From IMG/VR virus record IMGVR_UViG_3300023174_000706, positions 1-21,682 of that record: a DNA stretch of 21,682 bases; one strand, 5' to 3'. The translations under genes were made by a program, and so were the position numbers. Origin of the DNA: a virus. This document shows positions 4,228-12,878 of the stretch, piece by piece; position 1 is the stretch's first letter; every line of letters begins with the position of its first letter. The notes below the pieces were generated by a model. It had not been told where the DNA came from. It ran no database searches and saw only the letters and a program-made list of their open reading frames with translations.

Positions 4228-7200
4228 ATGGCTTTTTCTGCATTCACAACAACACCTTCTATTTTAACGCAAACTGTTGGTGGTCCTGTAATTGATAAAA
4301 ATTACAATGTTACGGTTGGACATACCTTTGCTTTAGGAGAAGCAGTTTATATTAATTCAAGTGGTTCGGTAATCAAAGCAAAAGCGGATTCATTAACAAC
4401 TTCCTACACAGTAGGAATTGTAAAAGGACTTGACACCTCAACAGTAACCATTGGATATCAAGGAGAATTTACGGTTGCCTCTTCGGTAACTGGTTACTTT
4501 CCTCTAGCAACAGGCAATGTTTACTATTTGTCTCCAACAATTGCTGGTGGTATAACCGCAACTTCTCCCACAAGTTCTTCTTTGGTTGTGCAGCCATTGT
4601 TTGTTGCTTCAGGTTCTTATACAGGAATTGTAATAAACTCAATACCCCGACAGAATTACGGATTTACTTCTTTGTATACTCCTGTCGGAACAATGGTTCC
4701 TTTCGGCGGAAAAGCAAATAATATTCCAGGAAACTGGGTGCTGTGTGCAGGTGATGCTCTACCAAAGGGAACAACAAGCACAGACTCATATTACGATCTA
4801 TACTCGGCAATCGGTGAGAAATATGGAGTTCATGGTGTTGCTCAATCAAACAGCACAGGATTGACTGCATACATTACCTTTGATAGTGCAGTTGAAGATG
4901 CCCCAACATATGGATCTGGTCTGCCTGGCAGCACAAAGAATTTTTCTCTTTTAAACAATAGCGTTTACAAAATTACTTGGGGAACCAAGCAAGCGGTTGC
5001 TAGAGTTGCTTCTGCCACAGGATCAACTTCAAATGTTACCTTTACCTTCTTGGCGGGCATTACTGGAGCAACTTCTTCGTTCTCTGGTTTAGTACAAGCC
5101 ACAGAAATTACACTAAACTCTTTGATAGCCGGTGAGGTTGCTGGATACACATCCGACAACTTCTTCCTACCTGATTTTAGAGGTAGAATGGCAATTGGTG
5201 CGGGTAGAGGTATTAATCTTACAAACAGAAGTTTGGGTGCTTTTGGTGGTGAAGAAACTCATACGCTAACCAACTCAGAATTGCCGTCTCATCGTCACAC
5301 AATTCCTCTAAGAAATTCAAGCGGTATTTCTGGTTCTGCTCAGTATGTTTTGGGTGGAGCAACAGGATCGGTTAATGCGGTTTTATCAACAGATTTACAA
5401 ACCAATAGTGCTGTAAGTGATCTGACTGGTGGTGGTCAGGCTCACGAAAATATGTCGCCATTTTTAACTGCAAATTGGATTATTCGCTACAAATCTAATG
5501 TGGGACAACCTGGAATTGAAATAGGCCCTAAGGGAGATCAAGGAATTCAAGGCCCTGTTGGATCAACAGGAGCCACAGGTGTTGGTGCAACCGGTGCAAC
5601 TGGATACGCATCAGGCACGATTACCTACCGTTATACCCCGCTAACCACTCCTCCAAACGGTTACTGGAATGAAACTAGTGGATATCTTAGAGTAAGCGCA
5701 CAGGAAGATAGCAACACAAATATTGCTTCATACATCCAAACCTGGGATGATTCTAACGCTGGAAACAAAGGTATTGTGTTTATTCGTGATGCTTATAATT
5801 CTCCATCATTCTTTAGGATTTACAACATTACAGGAGTATCCACCACAGGAAGTGTTGGCGGGGTGGATTACTATCAGTTTCCTGTATCCTCTTTAGTTTA
5901 TTCAGGTACTGGTACGAGCGGTCAAGCATATAACTTCTTGTTTGTTCCTTATGCAAGCAACGGTATAACTGGAGACACAGGATTACAAGGAAATACGGGT
6001 GCTCAGGGAAATACAGGCGCACAAGGAACTACAGGAATTGACGGAACCTGCGGTTGCCCAACATTTATAGCACCTCAAAGTCCAACCTTTTACATTGATC
6101 CATCATCAACAAATACCACCGCATCAATTTCTTATGCACCATTTAATTTCTCTGCGGTCTCTAGCGAACCAACTTCGTTTGATTATTTTAAGTCTTCATT
6201 GCTAGCATCTTCTGATTACTCGTTTGACGGGTTCTCGGAAATGATAGCACCGCAACCTATAGATACCGTAAATCTTGTAAAGTATAACTTTGATTATTCT
6301 GCAACAGGAACTACTCCATGTGATGGAAACTGCTTGGGAATGACTGGTTATTATAACCTTTCGGATTCGGTTAGACTGGTAAACTCCTCAAGCCCACCTT
6401 CAAAAATAAACATTGTTCTTTCTGCAAACAGCACTTATACCGTAGATAAGCCGTTTGTAATCAAAGATGCAAACATTTCCATGTATGCTCAACCTGGTGC
6501 ATACTACAACAAAACTCCAACAGGTTTGTCTGCTGGATACGCTGATGGAACTACAGGAAGCACTGGACGAGGATATCTAAACATTGATATCTACGGAGAT
6601 ACAAACAATGTTGTGGTTGGCAACTATATTGGCATAAAACCTGAATATTTTGGGTTAACCTCAGCGGCTTCCGCAACAGGATATCAAACACTTTGCGGAA
6701 TCTATCGTGTAAACGATGTGGATTATACGAATGACATTATTCGTGTGGAAGCCCGTATTTTGAGCGGAAGTGGTGTAACCGGAGCGAGAATGTTTACAGG
6801 CTCATTATCATATCCAAGCATCTCACAATTTGATGTGTACACCACATCTGTAGAATTCCAAAATTGTAATGGATTTATGGTTGAGCCTACAGGAGTTCTA
6901 TCTTTAGGAACACCAAATTCTGCTGGTGTTTCGGGATCTCCTTTCATTATAATCCACACAGGTTCTTTAACCGCTGGCGAATACGCCAAGGGTGTTTATG
7001 TTAGTGGAGGAAAAGCATTCTTAGGTAATAGTGTGGGGCTAATGTCTTGGCCAACATATGGAGCCGCTTTATACGCAGCAAATGGTGGATTGATAAATGG
7101 CGTAGGAGTTATAGGTTCCAACAATGGTACATTCAGTTATGCCGAAGCAGGATCTTCAATAATGCTATCGTATCCAATAGTGTCTCGTAACGATACTGCA

Positions 7201-7665
7201 ATCATTCTTGATAGTGGTGCGAAAATGACTATAAATGGATTCAATGTTGATGGTAATAACAGAAGATTCTTATCAGTAAATAACGGAACAACTTCACTAC
7301 TCTTGAATTCTGGTTCTTTGATCGTGAAAGACACTAAACCACAAATAATCATGGATGCAGCACAAACAGGACTTTTAGCATCGCGTGCATCATTTATAAT
7401 TCAAGGAGCAAGCGGTTCTGATGGTGCTATCATTGGTGCTACAGGAACAGTTGGTGTTAGAGGAATAAGTTTAAACTATGCTTCTAGTGGTACAGTAGAG
7501 TTGGGTAGTGCAACCGTTCGCTCATCGGTTACAGGAGGCTCCTTATTAACACTAACCAAAAAGACAGGAACCATAACCTCGGTTTACGCTGCGCCAGCGG
7601 GTGTTGGTGCAAACTTGGGAGATAAGTATCCAGGCACACAACCACCAACAAACGAGGCTAATTAA
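4228..7665 (+). CDS. large tail fibre / adhesin with collar domain and collagen-like repeats
   Basis: ATG 4228 (GGAGG 4 bases upstream) is chosen; a longer in-frame reading from TTG 4168 would start inside the terminator and upstream of the promoter. The 1145-residue protein has several parts. Residues 1-140 form a beta-rich head. A phage tail-collar domain opens with PVGTMVPFGGKANNIPGNWVLC (near 155) and closes with FLPDFRGRMAIGAGRG (near 312) and HENMSPF. Between those halves an unusually long insert of about 100 residues (203-309) is present. Gly-X-Y triplets follow at 433-459 and 579-608, flanking a small beta domain. The last ~500 residues are Gly/Ser/Thr-rich with short repeated strands (SGSLIVKD, SGAKMTIN), as in beta-helix fibres. 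Collagen-like blocks trimerise phage fibres, so a host-binding trimeric fibre is likely. The exact attachment point on the virion is not visible. Confidence 0.85.
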   Translation: MAFSAFTTTPSILTQTVGGPVIDKNYNVTVGHTFALGEAVYINSSGSVIKAKADSLTTSYTVGIVKGLDTSTVTIGYQGEFTVASSVTGYFPLATGNVYYLSPTIAGGITATSPTSSSLVVQPLFVASGSYTGIVINSIPRQNYGFTSLYTPVGTMVPFGGKANNIPGNWVLCAGDALPKGTTSTDSYYDLYSAIGEKYGVHGVAQSNSTGLTAYITFDSAVEDAPTYGSGLPGSTKNFSLLNNSVYKITWGTKQAVARVASATGSTSNVTFTFLAGITGATSSFSGLVQATEITLNSLIAGEVAGYTSDNFFLPDFRGRMAIGAGRGINLTNRSLGAFGGEETHTLTNSELPSHRHTIPLRNSSGISGSAQYVLGGATGSVNAVLSTDLQTNSAVSDLTGGGQAHENMSPFLTANWIIRYKSNVGQPGIEIGPKGDQGIQGPVGSTGATGVGATGATGYASGTITYRYTPLTTPPNGYWNETSGYLRVSAQEDSNTNIASYIQTWDDSNAGNKGIVFIRDAYNSPSFFRIYNITGVSTTGSVGGVDYYQFPVSSLVYSGTGTSGQAYNFLFVPYASNGITGDTGLQGNTGAQGNTGAQGTTGIDGTCGCPTFIAPQSPTFYIDPSSTNTTASISYAPFNFSAVSSEPTSFDYFKSSLLASSDYSFDGFSEMIAPQPIDTVNLVKYNFDYSATGTTPCDGNCLGMTGYYNLSDSVRLVNSSSPPSKINIVLSANSTYTVDKPFVIKDANISMYAQPGAYYNKTPTGLSAGYADGTTGSTGRGYLNIDIYGDTNNVVVGNYIGIKPEYFGLTSAASATGYQTLCGIYRVNDVDYTNDIIRVEARILSGSGVTGARMFTGSLSYPSISQFDVYTTSVEFQNCNGFMVEPTGVLSLGTPNSAGVSGSPFIIIHTGSLTAGEYAKGVYVSGGKAFLGNSVGLMSWPTYGAALYAANGGLINGVGVIGSNNGTFSYAEAGSSIMLSYPIVSRNDTAIILDSGAKMTINGFNVDGNNRRFLSVNNGTTSLLLNSGSLIVKDTKPQIIMDAAQTGLLASRASFIIQGASGSDGAIIGATGTVGVRGISLNYASSGTVELGSATVRSSVTGGSLLTLTKKTGTITSVYAAPAGVGANLGDKYPGTQPPTNEAN
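5524..5604 (+). repeat. first collagen-like block of the fibre
   Basis: The encoded triplets are GPK-GDQ-GIQ-GPV-GST-GAT, then an imperfect Gly/Ala/Thr tail. Such Gly-X-Y runs form triple helices in phage fibres. It directly follows the collar domain and probably acts as a stiff linker. Confidence 0.75.
5962..6051 (+). repeat. second collagen-like block with an 18-base tandem repeat
   Basis: Ten Gly-X-Y triplets are encoded (GIT-GDT-GLQ-GNT-GAQ-GNT-GAQ-GTT-GID-GTC). Inside it, 5989-6006 and 6007-6024 are 18-base near copies, and 6025-6042 is a more diverged third copy. Thr is frequent in the third position and there is a Cys-Gly-Cys just after, which might cross-link the trimer. Repeat number may vary between relatives by slippage. 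Confidence 0.75.
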
Positions 7666-7667
7666 AC

Positions 7668-8168
7668 ATGATATTTGAAAGAAATGAAGCCGGACAATTC
7701 TTAATAAATGGAACTGTGATTCCACGAGATGTATTTTTGTCTATGGAGCCAAATTATACTGAACCAGAAGGAACCATATTTGTTCATTACGAACAAGGAA
7801 TTGGCAGGCGAATCCGAACAAATGTGAAGGAATATAAAATTGGTGGTTCTTGGGATGATGGTGATCGTTATATTAAAAGAATTTCTCAGTTCTCACAAGC
7901 ATCAACATCTCTTTCAATTGAAGCCCAAAAGCAAGAAGCAGAGATTATACAATCAAAACTAGATTCTATACCAAATTATGATAGACGGCGTTTTGATTAT
8001 CCGCCTTTAGAGGATTTGATTGTTGCACTTTGGGAAAATTTGATTGAAAAGAAAACAAAGAAAGCCTCTGGTGTTGAAGCAATCCAAAAGTTAAGAAAGG
8101 CTGTAAAGGATAAATATCCTACAGAAAACAACAATGCCATCAGTCAGGACGAGACAGAAATTAGTTGA
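7668..8168 (+). CDS. 166-residue fibre-associated protein, possibly an assembly factor
   Basis: The gene starts two bases after the fibre stop, with GAGG 10 bases before the ATG, and ends 35 bases inside gp13. The N-terminal half is beta-rich (a GTIFVHYEQGIGRRIR stretch near 36-51). The C-terminal half has RRRFDYPPLEDLIVALWENL (105-124) and ends in LRKAVKDKYP. The 'YP..D...ALW ... VK.KYP' pattern recurs, from memory, in small proteins encoded next to fibres of many phages, some of which help fibre folding or attachment. The role is inferred from that pattern and from position. Full identification is not possible from sequence alone. Confidence 0.75.
   Translation: MIFERNEAGQFLINGTVIPRDVFLSMEPNYTEPEGTIFVHYEQGIGRRIRTNVKEYKIGGSWDDGDRYIKRISQFSQASTSLSIEAQKQEAEIIQSKLDSIPNYDRRRFDYPPLEDLIVALWENLIEKKTKKASGVEAIQKLRKAVKDKYPTENNNAISQDETEIS
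8109..8116 (+). promoter_or_regulatory. possible late promoter octamer (GATAAATA) before gp13
   Basis: GATAAATA fits the late-box pattern and lies 17 bases before the gp13 ATG, inside the end of the 166-residue gene. gp13 has no clear ribosome site, so an extra short transcript could matter. It is coding sequence (Asp-Lys-Tyr) and may be chance. Confidence 0.35.
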
Positions 8169-8949
8169 TTACTGCTTGCGGGCTTTAGGCTCGCCTGTAA
8201 TTGAAGTGAATGTAGACGACGATCAAGTTCAGGATCGCGTTGATGATGCTATTCGCTTCTTTTCCGAGTATCATTTTGATGGTGTAGAACAGGTATATCT
8301 AAAATATCAAATTCAACCTCAAGATATTGCTAATCGCTATATTTCAATTAAAGCAGACAATCCTGGTTTTCAAACAGCCGATAAAACTTTTGCAAATTCT
8401 GAGGATGTAACCGCTGCTGATATTCTTCTAGAAGATCTTATCACAAGCGTAACCAAAATATGGCACATTACAGCACAGTCTGTAGGTATGTTTGATGTTC
8501 GGTATCAGTACGCTTTAAATGATTTGTATACCTTTGGAACTATTGACTTAGTTCAGTACGATCTAACACAACAGTACCTATCTCTTTTGCGTCAGTATCT
8601 GTCGCCAGAGAAAATGGTGAACTTTAGCCGTGTCACCAACAAACTGTATGTAAATATGGATTGGAAGTTTGTAAATCCTGGTCAATACCTTATCATTGAA
8701 GCGTATCGTATTCTTGATCCACGAATTTATACGGAAGTATACGAGGATCGCATGTTGAAAAAGTATCTTACTGCTCTTATTAAAAAGCAATGGGGTATTA
8801 ATTTAAGTAAGTATAGTGGTATTAAACTTCCTGGTGACATCACTTTTAATGGTGATAAAATTGTGTCGGAAGCAAAAACTGAAGTGGATGAGATTGAAAA
8901 AGAAATAGTAGCGAAGTACGAGTTGCCAACCGACTTTATGATGGGATAA
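8134..8949 (+). CDS. gp13: neck protein gp13 (T4-like head completion)
   Basis: The 271-residue protein opens with the conserved gp13 N-terminus: TRQKLVDYCLRALGSPVIEV at 6-25, then a DDAIRFFSEYHFDG stretch at 37-50. The second half carries VKF-type strands and a helical end. T4 gp13 is 309 residues, so this one is a little short. gp13 joins the portal after DNA packaging and, with gp14, seals the head and makes the tail docking surface. It overlaps the upstream gene by 35 bases and has no clear ribosome site, so coupling to upstream translation is likely. The next gene begins three bases after its stop. The order 13-14-15-16-17 confirms the identity. Confidence 0.88.
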   Translation: MPSVRTRQKLVDYCLRALGSPVIEVNVDDDQVQDRVDDAIRFFSEYHFDGVEQVYLKYQIQPQDIANRYISIKADNPGFQTADKTFANSEDVTAADILLEDLITSVTKIWHITAQSVGMFDVRYQYALNDLYTFGTIDLVQYDLTQQYLSLLRQYLSPEKMVNFSRVTNKLYVNMDWKFVNPGQYLIIEAYRILDPRIYTEVYEDRMLKKYLTALIKKQWGINLSKYSGIKLPGDITFNGDKIVSEAKTEVDEIEKEIVAKYELPTDFMMG

Positions 8950-8952
8950 CCT

Positions 8953-9837
8953 GTGGCATTAAATCCCTACTTCAATAAATTCAAGAATTTACCTGAACAG
9001 AATCTGATAGAAGCCTTAACCGTTGAGGCAATCAAGATTCACGGTATGGAAATATACTATCTACCTAGAACGATGGTGCGTTATGATGACTTCTTTGGTG
9101 AAGCACCTTATTCGCGGTTTGCATCCTTCAAAATGATTGAAATGTATATGGATACTACAACCGCCTTTGAAGGCGGAGATACTTTCACTAAGTTTGGCTT
9201 TGAAATTAGGGACAGTGTTAAATTTACAGTTTCTCGTAAAAGATTCGTAAGAGAAACAGGCATGCAGCGACCTATGGAAGGAGATTTATTATATTTGCCA
9301 CTAAATAAGGGATTATTTGAGATAAAATTTGTTGAACATGAAAATCCTTTTTATAGTTTAGGCAAATTACTGTCTTTCCAATTGACATGTGAACTGTTCC
9401 AATACAGTGAGGAGAAGATGAATACCGGAATTCCTGAAATTGATGTGGTGGAGGAAGAAACCGGTTACAGTATTACCCTCTCTTTAGGAGCAACAGGTGG
9501 AACAGGAACTTTTGCAAAAGGCGATACAGTTTACCAATACGCAAATGGCTCCATTACGGGAGCGATGGAAAATGCGGATGCTACAGCGACCGTTCTTTCC
9601 TATGACATCAGCAGTCCGAACAGTATTGTTCTTACTAATTTGTATGGTAAGTGGCTCACGGGCAGTTCGCAAGCAGTAACTTATTATATCACCAAATCAA
9701 ATAACTCTGCTTACAGAGTGGTTTATGGATTGGATGATAAGTTTGGAATGTATATTGACGATAGCAATCAGCAAATACAAACTGAAGCAAGCACTTATCT
9801 TGATTTCAGTGAAAAACATCCTTTCGGAGATCCGTGA
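8953..9837 (+). CDS. gp14: neck protein gp14 (T4-like)
   Basis: A GTG start at 8953, three bases after the gp13 stop, gives MALNPYFNKFKNLPEQNLIE, the normal gp14 N-terminus. ALTVEAIKIHGMEIYYLPRT (21-40) and a DTFTKFGFEIRDSVKFTVSR stretch (76-95) are typical. The 294 residues exceed the 256 of T4 because of a Gly/Thr-rich insertion at about 170-240, between the cue LTCELFQYSEE and the conserved end. gp14 binds gp13 and the tail-completion complex to form the head-tail neck. The non-ATG start and poor ribosome site suggest coupling to gp13. Confidence 0.87.
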   Translation: MALNPYFNKFKNLPEQNLIEALTVEAIKIHGMEIYYLPRTMVRYDDFFGEAPYSRFASFKMIEMYMDTTTAFEGGDTFTKFGFEIRDSVKFTVSRKRFVRETGMQRPMEGDLLYLPLNKGLFEIKFVEHENPFYSLGKLLSFQLTCELFQYSEEKMNTGIPEIDVVEEETGYSITLSLGATGGTGTFAKGDTVYQYANGSITGAMENADATATVLSYDISSPNSIVLTNLYGKWLTGSSQAVTYYITKSNNSAYRVVYGLDDKFGMYIDDSNQQIQTEASTYLDFSEKHPFGDP

Positions 9838-9840
9838 TAA

Positions 9841-10614
9841 ATGCTTGAATACTTCTATCATAAGACTATAAGAAAGGTTGTTGTAGCGTTCGGAACTCTA
9901 TTCAACGACATCTATATCGCAAGATATGATGATAACGGAAATGAAGTTGAACGAGTAAAAGTTCCTATCTCATATGGCCCACAACAAAAATTTATTAGCC
10001 GCTTGCATCGTATAGGAACCGATTTTGATGCTGCAAAAGTCAAGGTTGAGAATTATATTCCAAGAATGTCATTTGAAATTCAAAACATAACATACGATTC
10101 AACTCGTAAACTTAGTACGATGAATCAAACTCTGTTATACAAGAGTGCAAACTCCTCACAATCACGATATGAAAGAGTTCCATACAATATTGACATTTCT
10201 CTTGGTATTATGACAAAAAATACTGAAGATGCTCTTCAAATCATGGAGCAAATTCTTCCATACTTTCAGCCGGAATATACCGTTACTTTGATTATGAATG
10301 ATATGGATCCAAAAGTAAATGTGCCGTTTGTATTTAAATCCTGCACATTAGGAGAAACCGATGATGGATCTTTTGGTAACTATGATTTACGAAAACTAAC
10401 TTATGTTGCTATGGTCTTCACGGCAAAATTGTACCTCTATGGTCCTTTCCACGATCAAAAAATCATTACTGGCACAACTACAAATTTCTTTGCGAATATA
10501 GATGGTGGGCCTACTGCATTCACTACAAACATCTCTGTTACTGGTGGTGCTACCGCTGGTTCATTCCGAGCAGGAAATACTGGTCAAACTGATATCAGAA
10601 TAATACAATACTAA
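9841..10614 (+). CDS. gp15: tail terminator / sheath stabiliser gp15
   Basis: The 257-residue protein (T4: 272) starts with FYHKTIRKVVVAFGTLFNDI at 5-24, then VKVPISYGPQQKFISRL near 40-56, as in T4 gp15. IPRMSFEIQNITYDSTRKL (residues 74-92) and the strand run VPYNIDISLGIMTKNTEDAL are also conserved. gp15 forms a hexameric ring that caps the sheath and tube and accepts the neck. GGAG is 11 bases before the ATG, and the gene starts 3 bases after gp14. The C-terminal ~50 residues are Gly/Thr-rich and less conserved. Confidence 0.88.
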   Translation: MLEYFYHKTIRKVVVAFGTLFNDIYIARYDDNGNEVERVKVPISYGPQQKFISRLHRIGTDFDAAKVKVENYIPRMSFEIQNITYDSTRKLSTMNQTLLYKSANSSQSRYERVPYNIDISLGIMTKNTEDALQIMEQILPYFQPEYTVTLIMNDMDPKVNVPFVFKSCTLGETDDGSFGNYDLRKLTYVAMVFTAKLYLYGPFHDQKIITGTTTNFFANIDGGPTAFTTNISVTGGATAGSFRAGNTGQTDIRIIQY

Positions 10615-10629
10615 TGAAAGAAGGTTGCT

Positions 10630-11127
10630 ATGAATAATAATGAACCTAGTAGAGTTGATAAAAATCTATTAGAAGCCTTGAATATGCCGTCTATACCTGC
10701 TCAGAAAATAGTATCTACAGATTCTGTTGTAGTTAAAGTTAGTTCTTCTCTAACAGGAAATACAGATGCTGACCGAGATTATCGGGAAGTTCGTGATAAT
10801 ATTAAGCGCATTATTTTGCAATCTGAAGATGCCATTCAAGGTGTTCTTGAGGTAGCCTCTGAAACTCAGAGTTCTCGTGCTTACGAGGTGGCTGCACAAT
10901 TAATTCAAGCAACACTAGAAGCAAATAATAAATTGATGCATCTACACAAGCAATTAAAAGACATCAAGAAAGAAGATGCACTCAAGGCTGGTGGAAGTGT
11001 AACCACAACAAACAACAATATCTTTGTGGGAAATACTGCTGAACTATCGCGGTTCCTTCGTGCCCGTAAAGATCTAGAAACAGCAACCAAAGAATTACCA
11101 CCAGGAGATATTATAGATGCCTCCTAA
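10630..11127 (+). CDS. gp16: terminase small subunit gp16
   Basis: The 165 residues match the T4 gp16 length (164). A central coiled-coil region runs from DADRDYREVRDNIKRIILQ (46-64) through EVAAQLIQATLEANNKLMHL. The N- and C-termini are polar. gp16 forms a ring that recognises viral DNA and modulates the gp17 motor. Its last 11 bases overlap the start of gp17, so the two subunits are translationally coupled. AAGG lies upstream of the ATG. Confidence 0.85.
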   Translation: MNNNEPSRVDKNLLEALNMPSIPAQKIVSTDSVVVKVSSSLTGNTDADRDYREVRDNIKRIILQSEDAIQGVLEVASETQSSRAYEVAAQLIQATLEANNKLMHLHKQLKDIKKEDALKAGGSVTTTNNNIFVGNTAELSRFLRARKDLETATKELPPGDIIDAS

Positions 11128-12793
11128 AACAGGTATTGCGTATCTCGGCAACGCTCTGCTTAAAGGGCCTGGAGTTAAGATTGAGTATACTCCCGAGCAG
11201 ATGGAAGAGTATGTTAAATGCTCCGAAGACTTGAGTTATTTTCTTACTCACTACTTTTACATTCGTTCGCTAGACAAAGGCCCAATCTTATTTGATCTTT
11301 ACGATTTTCAGAAACGCTTTGTAAAAGAAGTTCGTGAAAATCGTTTTACCATTTGTAAGTTTCCTCGTCAGACAGGAAAGACTTCGTGTGTAACAGGCGA
11401 TATTCTACACATGACTCAGTTTACTCCCGACTATAAGGTAGCCGTTCTAGCCAACAAGCAGAAAACTGCAACAGAAATTTTAGATCGTATCAAACTAGCG
11501 TATGAACGATTACCCATGTGGATGAAGCAGGGTGTGGTGGAATGGAATAAAACTTCCATCAAGTTTGAAAACGGTTCCAAGATTATTGCTTCATCAACAT
11601 CTGCAACCGCTGTTCGTGGTGACTCGTTCAACTACATTATGTTGGACGAATTTGCATTCGTTCCTAATAATATTGCTGATGAATTCTTTGCATCCGTATA
11701 TCCAACCATTTCATCAGGTAAGACTTCTAAGATTGTAATTGTATCTACCCCCAAGGGTATGAACATGTATTACAAAATTTGGAAGGATGCGTTAGCAGGT
11801 AGAAATCCTTACAAGGCTATTGAAGTTAAATGGTGGGAAGTTCCAGGCAGAGATGAAGCATGGAAAGAAACCACAAAAAAGGCTTTAGGTTCCGAGCGTT
11901 TATGGTTAGCCGAGTATGAATGTGAATTCTTAGGATCAGAAGATACCCTGATTCGCCCCACAAAACTTTCCGCTCTTGCGTATGATGATCCTAAAATTGC
12001 AACTACAGAAGGATTGATGATTTATAAAGAACCTGAGAAGGATCACATCTACACCATAACTGTTGATACCTCACGAGCAATAGGATTAGACTATCACGCT
12101 TTTATTGTTTTAGATGTTACAAAAATGCCTTATCAACTTGTAGCCCGATTCCGAAACAATACCATGCCCGTAATGTTGCTTCCCAACATGATTGTTACGG
12201 TTGCTCAAAGATACAATGATGCACACCTGTTGGTTGAAATGAACGATACTGGGCAACAGGTATCAGATATCATTCACGAAGAACTTGAATATGACAATAT
12301 TATTACCACAACCATAAAAGGTAAGAAGGGTCAAAGAGCCTCAGGATTTGGTGTTGGCAGGGTTCAATACGGTGTCAAGATGTCCAATCAAATTAAAAAA
12401 ACTGGTTGTCTGGTTTTGAAAGAAATGGTGGAGGGCGATAAGATTGTTCTAACAGACTTTGATGTGATATCCGAGTTGTCTACCTTTGTGAGCGAGAAAG
12501 CCTCCTACGGAGCCTCTGAGGGCTATAATGACGATCTGGTATCGTGCCTAGTATTGTTTGGATGGCTGTCTACTCAATCGTACTTCCGAGATTTAGTAAA
12601 TACCGATATTCGGCGAAAACTGATGGAAGAAAAAATTAGAAAAATGGAAGATGATTTGCTTCCATTTGGGTTTTCTACTTCAGAATTAGAAGAAGATGAG
12701 GATATTAAAGAACTTTCAAAAGAGAACAATTTTACCGAAAACGATCAAAACCGATGGCGGTGGGGATTAGGTAATGACCGACAAATGTTTTAA
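11117..12793 (+). CDS. gp17: terminase large subunit gp17 (packaging ATPase-nuclease)
   Basis: The 558-residue protein (T4: 610) holds the complete motor. The ATPase half has a deviant Walker A, FPRQTGKTS at 82-90 with Lys88, Walker B YIMLDEF at 173-179 with Asp177 and Glu178, and the coupling motif VSTPKG at 209-214. The nuclease half has ITVDTSRAIGLDYH at 314-327 with Asp317, LVEMNDTG at 372-379 with Glu374, and GYNDDLV at 469-475 with Asp472/473, so the acidic triad (D401, E458, D542 in T4) is intact. The enzyme cuts the concatemer and drives DNA into the prohead. It overlaps gp16 by 11 bases. No terminator is seen after it, only the late box of gp18. Confidence 0.95.
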   Translation: MPPKTGIAYLGNALLKGPGVKIEYTPEQMEEYVKCSEDLSYFLTHYFYIRSLDKGPILFDLYDFQKRFVKEVRENRFTICKFPRQTGKTSCVTGDILHMTQFTPDYKVAVLANKQKTATEILDRIKLAYERLPMWMKQGVVEWNKTSIKFENGSKIIASSTSATAVRGDSFNYIMLDEFAFVPNNIADEFFASVYPTISSGKTSKIVIVSTPKGMNMYYKIWKDALAGRNPYKAIEVKWWEVPGRDEAWKETTKKALGSERLWLAEYECEFLGSEDTLIRPTKLSALAYDDPKIATTEGLMIYKEPEKDHIYTITVDTSRAIGLDYHAFIVLDVTKMPYQLVARFRNNTMPVMLLPNMIVTVAQRYNDAHLLVEMNDTGQQVSDIIHEELEYDNIITTTIKGKKGQRASGFGVGRVQYGVKMSNQIKKTGCLVLKEMVEGDKIVLTDFDVISELSTFVSEKASYGASEGYNDDLVSCLVLFGWLSTQSYFRDLVNTDIRRKLMEEKIRKMEDDLLPFGFSTSELEEDEDIKELSKENNFTENDQNRWRWGLGNDRQMF

Positions 12794-12823
12794 TTTTTGA
12801 ATATTTGGCTAAGAAAGAAAAAT

Positions 12824-12831
12824 CCTAAATA
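12824..12831 (+). promoter_or_regulatory. T4-like late promoter octamer (CCTAAATA)
   Basis: CCTAAATA sits in the 85-base gap between gp17 and gp18, 47 bases before the gp18 ATG. It allows the abundant sheath and tube proteins to be transcribed independently of the terminase. Confidence 0.6.
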
Positions 12832-12878
12832 TCCCATAGACTTGAATCACATTAGATATATCCACAAGGAGACAGTAG

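Noticed and set aside
5524-6051. Repeated short units that could suggest a CRISPR or tandem array
   Set aside because: The units are 9 or 18 bases, in frame and encode Gly-X-Y triplets, without spacers.
9300-9307. ACTAAATA late-type octamer within gp14
   Set aside because: Internal to the gene (Leu-Asn-Lys codons) with no gene start shortly downstream; taken as chance.
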